Under the pieces are notes generated by a model. The model was not told the origin of the DNA and ran no database searches. It was given only the letters and a program-made list of their open reading frames with translations. From contig CAKVFO010000029.1 of assembly GCA_934746785.1 (NCBI GenBank), forward strand, positions 1 through 27,273: 27,273 nt of DNA. The letters run 5' to 3'. This document shows, piece after piece, positions 21,909-27,273 of the stretch. The position numbers and the translations under genes were made by a program. The stretch comes from an uncultured Clostridium sp. Lineage in GTDB: Bacteria > Bacillota > Clostridia > Clostridiales > Clostridiaceae. Position 1 is the stretch's first letter. Every line of letters begins with the position of its first letter.

Positions 21909-23120
21909 CTAATTAAGAAAACTATTTAAATATTCAACAGACATTATATACTGCTGAACTAATAAATTTTTATCATATGCAAATTTTTCACATATCTTAT
22001 CAACTTGAACTATATCCATGCTTTCATATGCATTAACAAGCCTAAGTATATTCCCAATGGTAGTATCAGCTCCAAGAAGTGCTTCTTTTATATCTTCTGA
22101 TAACGGAACATCACTTATTATTTCTGACATTTCTTTATTCATAAACTTATCTAAATTTGCAAATAAACCAGTCATAAAAGCATTAGATGACTTTTGTTTA
22201 TCAATTTCTAAAGCTATTAATTCACAAAAATATGCCCTTACTATATTACTATTTGTTATTTCTTCATTCTTCTCATTGTGCATTTCACTGATTGCAATTA
22301 ATGAAAGCCATTTTTTTAATTCATTTTTCCCTAACATCATTATAGCCTGTCTAATAGATGTTATTTTTTGTACAAATCCAAACTTGGATGAATTTAAGAA
22401 CTTCATTAATTTATAGCTAATAGCCACATCAGACTTAACAATGTTCTCTACTTTATCCATATCAAACTCTGGACTCATTAATTCAACCATAATGTTAAAA
22501 CAATTTAAGTTCTTTACTGGTATATCATTCTCAGCTACCATTACTGGCTTACTAAAATAATATCCTTGAAAATATGAATATCCTTTTTCTAAAGCTTCAT
22601 TAAACTCTTCTTCTGTCTCAACTTTTTCTGCCAAAAGTTCTGCCTTAGGGTTTATATTCTTTATCTCATATAAAATTTGTTCCCTTGCATTCTTATCAGT
22701 ATCCATAAAATCAATTTTATATATATCTATCAAATCACCAAATTGTCTACATCTTTCCCAGTTAGATATATCATCTAATGATATTAGATACTTCTTTTCT
22801 TTAAGTTCTTTTAAATAAGATAAAATATCTTCTGTTGCTTCTACATTTTCAAGTATTTCAACCACAATATTTTCAGGTTCTAATAAACTTATCATATCTT
22901 TTAAAAGAACTCCCCTCGGAAAGTTTATAAATGCTCTCTTATTATTAGTTAACTTTCCTAATCCAATGGTTCCGCAATTAGCTATAAGCTTTATTGTTGC
23001 TTTCTCTTCATCAATGTTTCCAGTAAAGTAATTCTCCATTGAATTTCTAAATAATAATTCATACGCTATAACATCACCATTATTATCATATATAGCTTGT
23101 CTAGCCAAATAAATTTCCAT
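21909..23120 (-). CDS. EAL-HDOD (YuxH-like) signalling protein
   Basis: The 403-residue cytoplasmic protein has an N-terminal EAL-like domain (about 1-195) and a C-terminal HDOD domain (about 200-390). EAL-type landmarks are ARQAIYD, YELLFR (in place of E-A-L), AFINFPRGVL, VVEILENVE, ISLDDISNW, IDIYKIDFMD, LLAEKVET and YFQGYYFSKP. Many metal-site acids are therefore kept although the signature is ELL. YuxH-family proteins often lack or have weak phosphodiesterase activity, so activity is open. HDOD features are KLMKFLNSSKFGF and SIRQAIMMLGKNELKKWLSL. Such proteins often act in cyclic-di-GMP, motility or stress signalling. GGGAG lies upstream of the ATG. It is followed by the 4-Cys gene. Confidence 0.87.
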   Translation of the reverse strand: MEIYLARQAIYDNNGDVIAYELLFRNSMENYFTGNIDEEKATIKLIANCGTIGLGKLTNNKRAFINFPRGVLLKDMISLLEPENIVVEILENVEATEDILSYLKELKEKKYLISLDDISNWERCRQFGDLIDIYKIDFMDTDKNAREQILYEIKNINPKAELLAEKVETEEEFNEALEKGYSYFQGYYFSKPVMVAENDIPVKNLNCFNIMVELMSPEFDMDKVENIVKSDVAISYKLMKFLNSSKFGFVQKITSIRQAIMMLGKNELKKWLSLIAISEMHNEKNEEITNSNIVRAYFCELIALEIDKQKSSNAFMTGLFANLDKFMNKEMSEIISDVPLSEDIKEALLGADTTIGNILRLVNAYESMDIVQVDKICEKFAYDKNLLVQQYIMSVEYLNSFLN

Positions 23121-23152
23121 CCTGCAACTCCCTACTATACACTTTTTATTTT

Positions 23153-23158
23153 ATTATA
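23153..23158 (-). promoter_or_regulatory. Possible -10 box of the EAL-HDOD gene
   Basis: A perfect TATAAT lies on the minus strand 33 bp upstream of the start. The hexamer 17 bp before it (TTTAAG) is a weak -35, so the assignment is tentative. Confidence 0.4.
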
Positions 23159-23215
23159 GTATAAATACCGTAAAACTTAAAGAAAATTATCTCATTTATG
23201 CATAAAATATTTAAG

Positions 23216-23406
23216 GAATAAAATAGCTGACGACGCACGCTTTTTAGCTCAGGAGTCACTTTGTAAGTCGTAAAAGCAAAATGGGAGGATATCGGTTCTT
23301 TTGCAGCACTACAATTATTTTTTAACGTATTAGATAACTCATATATCCGAAAGCCAGTAATAATCAGTTCTCACGCTCAAAAAAAGTTTTGAATTTCTTA
23401 TACGTT
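23216..23406. repeat. Dispersed intergenic repeat, copy 2
   Basis: This copy has the same blocks as copy 1 (2830-2971) in the same orientation, plus about 50 bp (AGCTCAGGAGTCACTTTG... GGGAGGATAT) inserted before CGGTTCTTTTGC. The terminal inverted repeat is ACGTATTAG (23325-23333) with CTTATACGT (23397-23405). Compared with copy 1, a G-C pair became A-T by changes on both arms, so the pairing is conserved. The right end again touches the T-tract of a terminator. Confidence 0.75.
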
Positions 23407-23450
23407 AAAAAAAATGCCTAAAAAGAATATTTTCTTTTCTTTTAGGCATT
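23407..23450 (-). terminator. Terminator of the 105-aa gene
   Basis: AATGCCTAAAA (from 23413) pairs with TTTTAGGCATT (to 23450), then eight T on the minus strand, running directly into repeat copy 2. Confidence 0.88.
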
Positions 23451-23461
23451 CTATTAAAATA

Positions 23462-23779
23462 TTATTTATTCTTATTTACAGATATCTGAATTATTTCATT
23501 TTGAAAAGCCTTTAATAAAGCTTTTTCTAAAACCTTTTGCTGATCAAAGTTTTCTATATCTGTGCATATTGCAAAAACCTTATTTTCTTGTCCTTCTACA
23601 TTTCTATAAGTCAAAGTTACATTAGGCTTGTTATATTCAACATTAATAATTTTTATCCCCCATGATATTTGAGCATAATCATCTTTAACTACTAAAGTTG
23701 TTAAATCTTTAAGTTTCCTTTCTTCCTCTGTAGGATCATTAATTATAACTAACTCATCACCGACTTTATACTTTGCCAT
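23462..23779 (-). CDS. Hypothetical small cytoplasmic protein (105 aa)
   Basis: The 105-residue protein MAKYKVGDELVIIND... has an SH3-like beta-rich start (KYKVGDELVII) followed by strands (KIINVEYNKPNVTLTYRNVE) and a C-terminal helix. There is no signal peptide, membrane segment or catalytic motif. I do not recognise the family. AAGGGGGAG lies upstream of the ATG, a sigma-A-like promoter is close, and a strong terminator follows, so it is a single-gene transcript. Confidence 0.75.
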   Translation of the reverse strand: MAKYKVGDELVIINDPTEEERKLKDLTTLVVKDDYAQISWGIKIINVEYNKPNVTLTYRNVEGQENKVFAICTDIENFDQQKVLEKALLKAFQNEIIQISVNKNK

Positions 23780-23837
23780 TGAGAACTCCCCCTTGTATAT
23801 TGTACTTTAGTCTTTTTTGATTCATCATCTTAAGTTT

Positions 23838-23866
23838 ATCACCATTATATTTCATATTCAATATTA
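23838..23866 (-). promoter_or_regulatory. Probable sigma-A promoter of the 105-aa gene
   Basis: On the minus strand TTGAAT, a 17-bp spacer (ATGAAATATAATGGTGA) and TAAACT lie about 60 bp before the start at 23779. The fit is good but not perfect. Confidence 0.55.
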
Positions 23867-23961
23867 TTTGGAATATATGCACTAATCTTAAAATTAAAAT
23901 TGATTTAAATTATTTATTTAATAATAATTATCTTTTACATATAATACTCTAAGAATAACAA

Positions 23962-23990
23962 TTGACATCTTATATCAATTATAATATAAT
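23962..23990 (+). promoter_or_regulatory. Consensus sigma-A promoter of perR
   Basis: TTGACA (23962-23967), exactly 17 bp, then TATAAT (23985-23990) is a perfect vegetative promoter 31 bp before the perR start codon. Confidence 0.88.
23970..23984 (+). promoter_or_regulatory. Probable PerR box in the perR promoter spacer
   Basis: TTATATCAATTATAA matches the known Per-box consensus TTATAATnATTATAA at 12 of 14 half-site positions; the right half-site is perfect. It fills the spacer between -35 and -10, where a bound repressor would block polymerase. This supports autoregulation. Confidence 0.6.
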
Positions 23991-24021
23991 CTATTATATA
24001 AAATTGGAAGGAATGTAATTA

Positions 24022-24441
24022 ATGGACGCAATTACAACAATATTTAAAGAAAAAAAATTGAAACTTACGCCTCAAAGGTTAGCAGTTTACAAGTATCTTA
24101 TGAGTACAAAAGAACATCCATCAGCAGAATCTATTTACAAGGCTTTACAGCCAGATTATCCTACTATGAGTTTAGCAACAGTATATAAAGCTCTTAAAAC
24201 GCTAGTAGAAGTTAACTTAATCCAGGAAATTAATGTTGGTGAAGGAAACTTTAGATATGATGGTACTGTAACTCCTCATGCACATGTTCAATGTATTCAC
24301 TGTGGTAAAGTGGAAGATATGGATAACTTCAATTTAGGTTTTCTTAATAATGAAGCAAAAAATCATACTAAATTCAACATAATATCTAACCAAGTTTACT
24401 TTTACGGTGTATGTCCTAACTGTGAAGAATCTGAAAAATGA
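24022..24441 (+). CDS. perR: PerR-type peroxide-sensing Fur-family repressor
   Basis: The 139-residue protein has a winged-helix N-terminus (LKLTPQRLAVYKYLMSTKEH) and dimer domain. Compared with Bacillus subtilis PerR every key residue is present with a constant offset of five. The regulatory iron/manganese site is His32, Asp80, His86, His88 and Asp99. The structural zinc site is Cys91, Cys94, Cys131 and Cys134 (CIHC and CPNC). The Asp at position 99 is the residue that separates PerR from Fur. In PerR, peroxide oxidises the iron-bound His residues and releases DNA, turning on catalase, rubrerythrin and similar genes. GGAAGG precedes the ATG. It has its own consensus promoter with a Per-box-like site, and its own terminator. 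Confidence 0.93.
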   Translation: MDAITTIFKEKKLKLTPQRLAVYKYLMSTKEHPSAESIYKALQPDYPTMSLATVYKALKTLVEVNLIQEINVGEGNFRYDGTVTPHAHVQCIHCGKVEDMDNFNLGFLNNEAKNHTKFNIISNQVYFYGVCPNCEESEK

Positions 24442-24450
24442 TGTAAAAAA

Positions 24451-24486
24451 AGCTATATTAGTTTTTGTACTAATATGGTTTTTTAT
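24451..24486 (+). terminator. perR terminator
   Basis: CTATATTAG (24453-24461) pairs with CTAATATGG (24470-24478), including one G-T pair, and is followed by six T. Confidence 0.85.
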
Positions 24487-24619
24487 GTACATTTTTACTG
24501 ATATTTTAATACCTACAGTAATTTTCCGTTTATAAATCTTTTCTTGCACTACCTTTTTTTGTTTCATTACTTATATTAATTATTGTCCCCTCATATATCT
24601 TTATAGAGGTGATTATTTA

Positions 24620-25543
24620 ATGAAATATCTATATATTAGTAAAAAGTATTTATTTTATATACCAGCCCTGCTTATTCTAAGCATATTATTTATAATTTTT
24701 ATAATTCCAAATAAAAGTTCTAATAATAAAACTATAGAAGCCTTTAAGCCTCTTGATACTATAAAAAGTAACTCTATTGATTTAAATGCTGATGGAATTG
24801 ATGAAACACTTAACATAGTAACTAAAAATAATAACGATGATATTGAGATTACATCTAATAATCATACATATTATTTAAGCTCACTATGCAAAAACAACTT
24901 ACTTTCCACACATTCATCTTTTTGGCCAATAAATATATATATTCAAAGTTTATCTCGAAATTTATATCCTGATATTATTGTCCAAGGAAATATAGATAAC
25001 AAACCAGTTAATTATATTTTCACGTGGAAAGATAATGCTTTTATAAAAGTATTTGATGATAATAAAAATATACTAGGATTATTAGATGTTAATAGCAGCA
25101 AAACTCCTAGATGTTATACATTGAATTCTTTTTCTGGTTTATCTTCTTTTTATTCATTTATGATTATAGATAAAAAAGCTCTTGATATTACTAATAACAC
25201 AAAACTAACTCCTGATATAGATATAGTTCAGAGCTTTATTAATATAATAGAAAAGAACTATGAGCTCACTGAGCTTCCAAATATATTCATAGAATCAATA
25301 TCTCAAGATGATTTACGCTTAATATGGAATCTTGATAAAGAAAATAATACTTACAGCTTTCAAAATGGATTCTTTTATGATGAAACTTCCGATATAAAAG
25401 GAGATGCATCAACATATAAATGGAATTTAAACTTTGAAAAATATTCTTCATATAATAATTCAAAATCTCAAATAACTATATATCTTTCTACAGAAAAGGA
25501 TGCTTATAATAATTATAGGATTTCATCTTTTTATGTAAAGTAA
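24620..25543 (+). CDS. Membrane-anchored hypothetical protein (307 aa)
   Basis: GAGGTG lies before ATG. The N-terminus has a short basic stretch and one strong hydrophobic segment (FYIPALLILSILFIIFIIP, about 12-30) without a lipobox Cys, so the protein is anchored with about 275 residues outside. The outer part starts with SIDLNADGIDETLNIVTKN, a D-x-N-x-D-G-x-D-E calcium-binding-like loop of the VCBS/FG-GAP or dockerin type, and is otherwise beta-rich and Asn/Ser-rich. No enzyme motif is visible and I do not recognise the family. It is a single rightward gene; a hairpin overlaps the convergent region downstream. Confidence 0.72.
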   Translation: MKYLYISKKYLFYIPALLILSILFIIFIIPNKSSNNKTIEAFKPLDTIKSNSIDLNADGIDETLNIVTKNNNDDIEITSNNHTYYLSSLCKNNLLSTHSSFWPINIYIQSLSRNLYPDIIVQGNIDNKPVNYIFTWKDNAFIKVFDDNKNILGLLDVNSSKTPRCYTLNSFSGLSSFYSFMIIDKKALDITNNTKLTPDIDIVQSFINIIEKNYELTELPNIFIESISQDDLRLIWNLDKENNTYSFQNGFFYDETSDIKGDASTYKWNLNFEKYSSYNNSKSQITIYLSTEKDAYNNYRISSFYVK

Positions 25544-25549
25544 CATCTT

Positions 25550-25582
25550 AAAAATTAAAAGACCGCAAACTTATTGCGGTCT
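25550..25582 (-). terminator. Terminator of the leftward transcript (GC-rich hairpin)
   Basis: The nine-bp stem AGACCGCAA/TTGCGGTCT with loop ACTTA is followed by a T-rich tract only on the minus strand. Confidence 0.82.
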
Positions 25583-25655
25583 AAAAGGGGGATGGGGGGT
25601 TTTAGCTAGCATGAAGAAAATCTTCACTTAGCTATAGGAGAATACTTTCTCCGGT
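25550..25655 (-). ncRNA. Candidate C-rich small RNA / structured 3' UTR
   Basis: Read on the minus strand after the gene ending at 25694: hairpin GGAGAA/TTCTCC (25652-25637), a two-part hairpin TAGCTA + TGAAGA / TCTTCA + TAGCTA (25634-25603), an unpaired CCCCCC-AT-CCCCC segment (25599-25587), then a stable terminator AGACCGCAA/TTGCGGTCT (25582-25560) with TTTTAATTTTT. Such a run of C is striking in a very AT-rich genome. Gram-positive regulatory RNAs such as RsaE and RNAIII use C-rich unpaired segments to block AGGAGG sites. No clear promoter was found, so it may be processed from the upstream transcript. Confidence 0.5.
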
Positions 25656-25693
25656 ACAATATTATTATTAACTTTTATATTATAAATTATTCA

Positions 25694-26134
25694 CTACTTA
25701 CTAAAATCTTTAAAAGCACCTGAATTATACAATTCAATTATCTTATCTACAAACTCAGCTCTTTCTCTAGATACTATACTTCTTATAGATTGCAGAAATC
25801 GTATATTTTCATCCTCATCAAATACAGCCTGTTCCTTCTCAATACTAGTTTCATTTTTCTTATTAAACTTAATTTCTGTATTATTTGATATATTATTAAT
25901 ATCAGAATAACTATCTTTATTGCTATTTTGTGTATTAAATGAATTTAAATTAAATCCTTCTTGCCCCATTGTTGATATCATATTTCCTAATCCATTCATA
26001 TCTATTTTACTTCCCAATATGCTAAGAAGTTGTTGAGGACTTATTCCAAAGGGATTGTTATTCATATAATTATTATTAAAAGAAGGATTTCTCATTCCAT
26101 TACTATCTCTAGATTTATGTCTATGCTTTGACAT
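25694..26134 (-). CDS. Asn-rich hypothetical protein, probable sporulation gene
   Basis: The start is ATG at 26134 (GGGAG upstream), 11 codons inside the longest frame. It gives MSKHRHKSRDSNGMRN, very like the MSKHKDKRS start of the neighbouring 90-aa protein, and the longer frame would run through the probable promoter. The 146-residue protein has a low-complexity Asn/Gly/Met/Ser half (NNNYMNNNPFGISPQQLLSI) and a C-terminal helical part (RFLQSIRSIVSRERAEFVDK). There is no signal peptide or Cys. I do not recognise the family. A SigK-like promoter precedes it, suggesting mother-cell expression late in sporulation (inference). Confidence 0.65.
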   Translation of the reverse strand: MSKHRHKSRDSNGMRNPSFNNNYMNNNPFGISPQQLLSILGSKIDMNGLGNMISTMGQEGFNLNSFNTQNSNKDSYSDINNISNNTEIKFNKKNETSIEKEQAVFDEDENIRFLQSIRSIVSRERAEFVDKIIELYNSGAFKDFSK

Positions 26135-26166
26135 AATTAAAATCTCCCATTTAAGTACTATACTCA

Positions 26167-26194
26167 TATTATATGTACCAACATATTATTGGTT
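26167..26194 (-). promoter_or_regulatory. SigK-like sporulation promoter
   Basis: On the minus strand AACC (26194-26191) lies about 15 bp before CATATAATA (26175-26167), which fits the SigK pattern AC ... CATAnnnTA. It lies 33 bp before the start at 26134. The short motif allows chance. Confidence 0.4.
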
Positions 26195-26217
26195 AATTTA
26201 TTTTGAATAAAATTTTT

Positions 26218-26240
26218 GGAGGGCATTAAATAAGCCCTCC
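26218..26240 (-). terminator. Hairpin after the 90-aa gene
   Basis: GGAGGGC and GCCCTCC (26218-26224 and 26234-26240) form a strong stem. Leftward sequence is AAAAATTTT, so the T-tract is imperfect. It separates the 90-aa gene from the gene at 25694-26134. Confidence 0.6.
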
Positions 26241-26251
26241 ATTTAACTTTA

Positions 26252-26524
26252 CTACCAACCGAACCCGTTGCCGTAGCCACCACAATCGCCACTCCAACCG
26301 TAAAGTAAGAATAGTAATATTATTAAAATTGAATTATTATTTAGAAGTCCTGCACCACAAGCTATTAGCCAGAATATGATTGCTTCCCAAAGTCCACATC
26401 CTGTTCCACCAAAAATACCATTCATTCCATTGTTGCCCATCATATTGTTATTAACTGAGCAGCATGGATTACAACATACATCACAACAGTTGCAGCAGCT
26501 TCTTTTATCTTTATGCTTTGACAT
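26252..26524 (-). CDS. Cys/Gly-rich small membrane protein (90 aa)
   Basis: The 90-residue protein has a basic start (MSKHKDKRS), a dense Cys cluster (CCNCCDVCCNPCC at about 10-22) and an Asn/Gly/Met linker. Two hydrophobic segments follow (WEAIIFWLIACGAGLL, SILIILLFLLYGW), with a Gly-rich tail CGGYGNGFGW. AAGGGAGAT lies before ATG. It starts 39 nt after the next gene's stop and shares with it the Cys-cluster plus hydrophobic plus Gly-rich tail plan, so the two are paralogous in design and probably one transcript. YjcZ-like and other Gly/Cys-rich sporulation membrane proteins look similar. A spore-envelope role is inference. Confidence 0.68.
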   Translation of the reverse strand: MSKHKDKRSCCNCCDVCCNPCCSVNNNMMGNNGMNGIFGGTGCGLWEAIIFWLIACGAGLLNNNSILIILLFLLYGWSGDCGGYGNGFGW

Positions 26525-26563
26525 AAACTTATCTCCCTTCTAATTAATTTATAAGCTTAAAAA

Positions 26564-27073
26564 TTAACATCCACAGCCTATTCCGTCAAATCCGCCTAAA
26601 CCACAGTTTCCAGCGTATCCGCCACAGTTTCCACCACAGTTTCCACCACAAATAAATAGAAGAACTAATAAGAATAGCCACCAAGCTCCACCAAAGAAGG
26701 AGTTATTGTTATTGTTGTTTCCACCACAGCAGCAGCAGTTATCTTTCTTAGATTTCTTTCCACAGCAGCAGCATGGATTACAACAAGAGTTCATCATATT
26801 ATATCCATTATTTCCATATGCACCGTAGCCATATCCATTTCCACCCCATCCGAAGAAGAAGAAAATTAATAGGATCCAAATCCACCACCAGCCGCCGCCG
26901 AAGCCACAGCCTCCACCATAGTTACCAAATCCTGAACCGTAGTTTGCCATAGAATTTAGTCCATTACATCCACATGTGCTGCTAGAGCTAGTACTAGTAC
27001 TACTTCCATTATTACTTGAATTATTACTTGAATTATTACAGTTTAACCCTTTAATAATGTCATTAATTTCCAT
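26564..27073 (-). CDS. Cys/Gly/Trp-rich membrane protein (169 aa)
   Basis: The start is ATG at 27073: AAGGAGG lies 8 nt upstream, while the longer frame to 27145 has none. The protein has a short helical start MEINDIIKGL, a Ser/Asn linker, a Cys-Gly-Asn region and a very aromatic membrane segment WWWIWILLIFFFFGWGG. A Gly/Tyr/Asn loop, a cluster CCNPCCCCGKK ... CCCCGG and a second hydrophobic segment WWLFLLVLLFIC come next. The tail has GGNCGG repeats and ends GIGCGC. About 24 Cys in 169 residues suggest disulfide or metal cross-linking. The Cys-Asn-Pro-Cys element CCNPCC also occurs in the 90-aa protein. I do not recognise a named family; a spore-envelope protein is the best guess. Confidence 0.68.
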   Translation of the reverse strand: MEINDIIKGLNCNNSSNNSSNNGSSTSTSSSSTCGCNGLNSMANYGSGFGNYGGGCGFGGGWWWIWILLIFFFFGWGGNGYGYGAYGNNGYNMMNSCCNPCCCCGKKSKKDNCCCCGGNNNNNNSFFGGAWWLFLLVLLFICGGNCGGNCGGYAGNCGLGGFDGIGCGC

Positions 27074-27247
27074 ACATATTTCCTCCTTGGAATAATATTT
27101 AATTTTTATACTATATACTATTCTGAGGACAACCTTTTGACACATTTTTTAAAATTTTTTTAGTAATATTTTTATGCTCCAAATTACAACCAGTCGCTTA
27201 AAAATATTGCTTCTACCTCCTTAAATACTAACGGAAATTTTGTTTTT

Positions 27248-27273
27248 CGGTTCTTTTGCGGCACTACATTTTT
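27248..27273. repeat. Dispersed intergenic repeat, copy 3 (cut by window end)
   Basis: CGGTTCTTTTGCGGCACTAC followed by ATTTTT is identical to the same block of copy 1 (2857-2882) and in the same orientation. The rest lies outside the window. The GTGGC hairpin seen at the left of copy 1 is absent here. Confidence 0.65.

Noticed and set aside
22018..22416. 132-codon open frame opposite the HDOD domain
   Set aside because: It is an antisense shadow of a well-recognised domain.
25583..25600. G-quadruplex on the plus strand
   Set aside because: Only two G runs are present within a short distance; a quadruplex needs four, so the C-rich RNA reading is preferred.
27074..27247. Sporulation-type promoter before the 169-aa Cys-rich gene
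   Set aside because: No sequence fits SigE, SigK or SigG patterns well; nothing else clear was seen there before the repeat.

Overview
The window is low-GC, Gram-positive, spore-former DNA. AT-rich codon use, strong AGGAGG-type ribosome binding sites, TTG starts, a SpoVB-type flippase, a PerR regulator, an LL-diaminopimelate aminotransferase, HD-GYP and EAL-HDOD proteins and Gly/Cys-rich small membrane proteins together point to Clostridium (probably sensu stricto). The species cannot be fixed from sequence alone. No tRNA, rRNA, CRISPR array or intact prophage was seen.

Layout. 1-5.7 kb: the 3' end of a spoVB-like gene converges on a leftward glycosyltransferase and small-protein pair. Next come a MurJ/YtgP-type flippase and an RluA-family pseudouridine synthase, probably co-transcribed. 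5.7-10.3 kb: an M20D amidohydrolase follows a long FtsA-like ATPase, and upstream of these is an HD-GYP phosphodiesterase. 10.4-19.4 kb is a decaying accessory stretch. It holds a broken ABC exporter that still has its promoter, a 17-codon leader ORF and an attenuator hairpin; a 41-codon membrane ORF; and a Wzy_C (O-antigen-ligase-like) membrane protein. It also holds an exported protein built from about 85 uninterrupted N-Y-G-x tetrapeptides, an IS110-family remnant with a structured upstream region, a damaged glycosyltransferase, a dapL gene whose start is altered by a 5-bp duplication, and two divergent pseudogenes of small exported proteins. 19.4-27.3 kb is mostly intact: a UvrD-type helicase, an EAL-HDOD protein with a 4-Cys partner, a small hypothetical gene, perR with a consensus promoter and a probable PerR box in its spacer, a membrane-anchored hypothetical protein, a candidate C-rich small RNA, and three genes for small Cys/Gly/Asn-rich proteins, one with a SigK-like promoter.

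How parts may work together. The RluA-MurJ pair resembles the ytzG-ytgP neighbourhood of Bacillus and serves cell-wall growth. The Wzy_C protein, the glycosyltransferases and the N-Y-G-x repeat protein may form a surface-glycan or glycoprotein module (inference). HD-GYP and EAL-HDOD proteins suggest cyclic-di-GMP signalling. PerR probably controls itself.

The most unusual signals are: (1) the N-Y-G-x protein, whose tetrapeptides are organised in a strict 12-residue superperiod; (2) a dispersed repeat family, two long copies plus one cut by the window end, with terminal inverted repeats that abut terminator T-tracts and show one compensatory base-pair change; (3) a leader-peptide attenuator surviving in front of a dead ABC exporter; and (4) a two-hairpin RNA with an unpaired C-rich segment.
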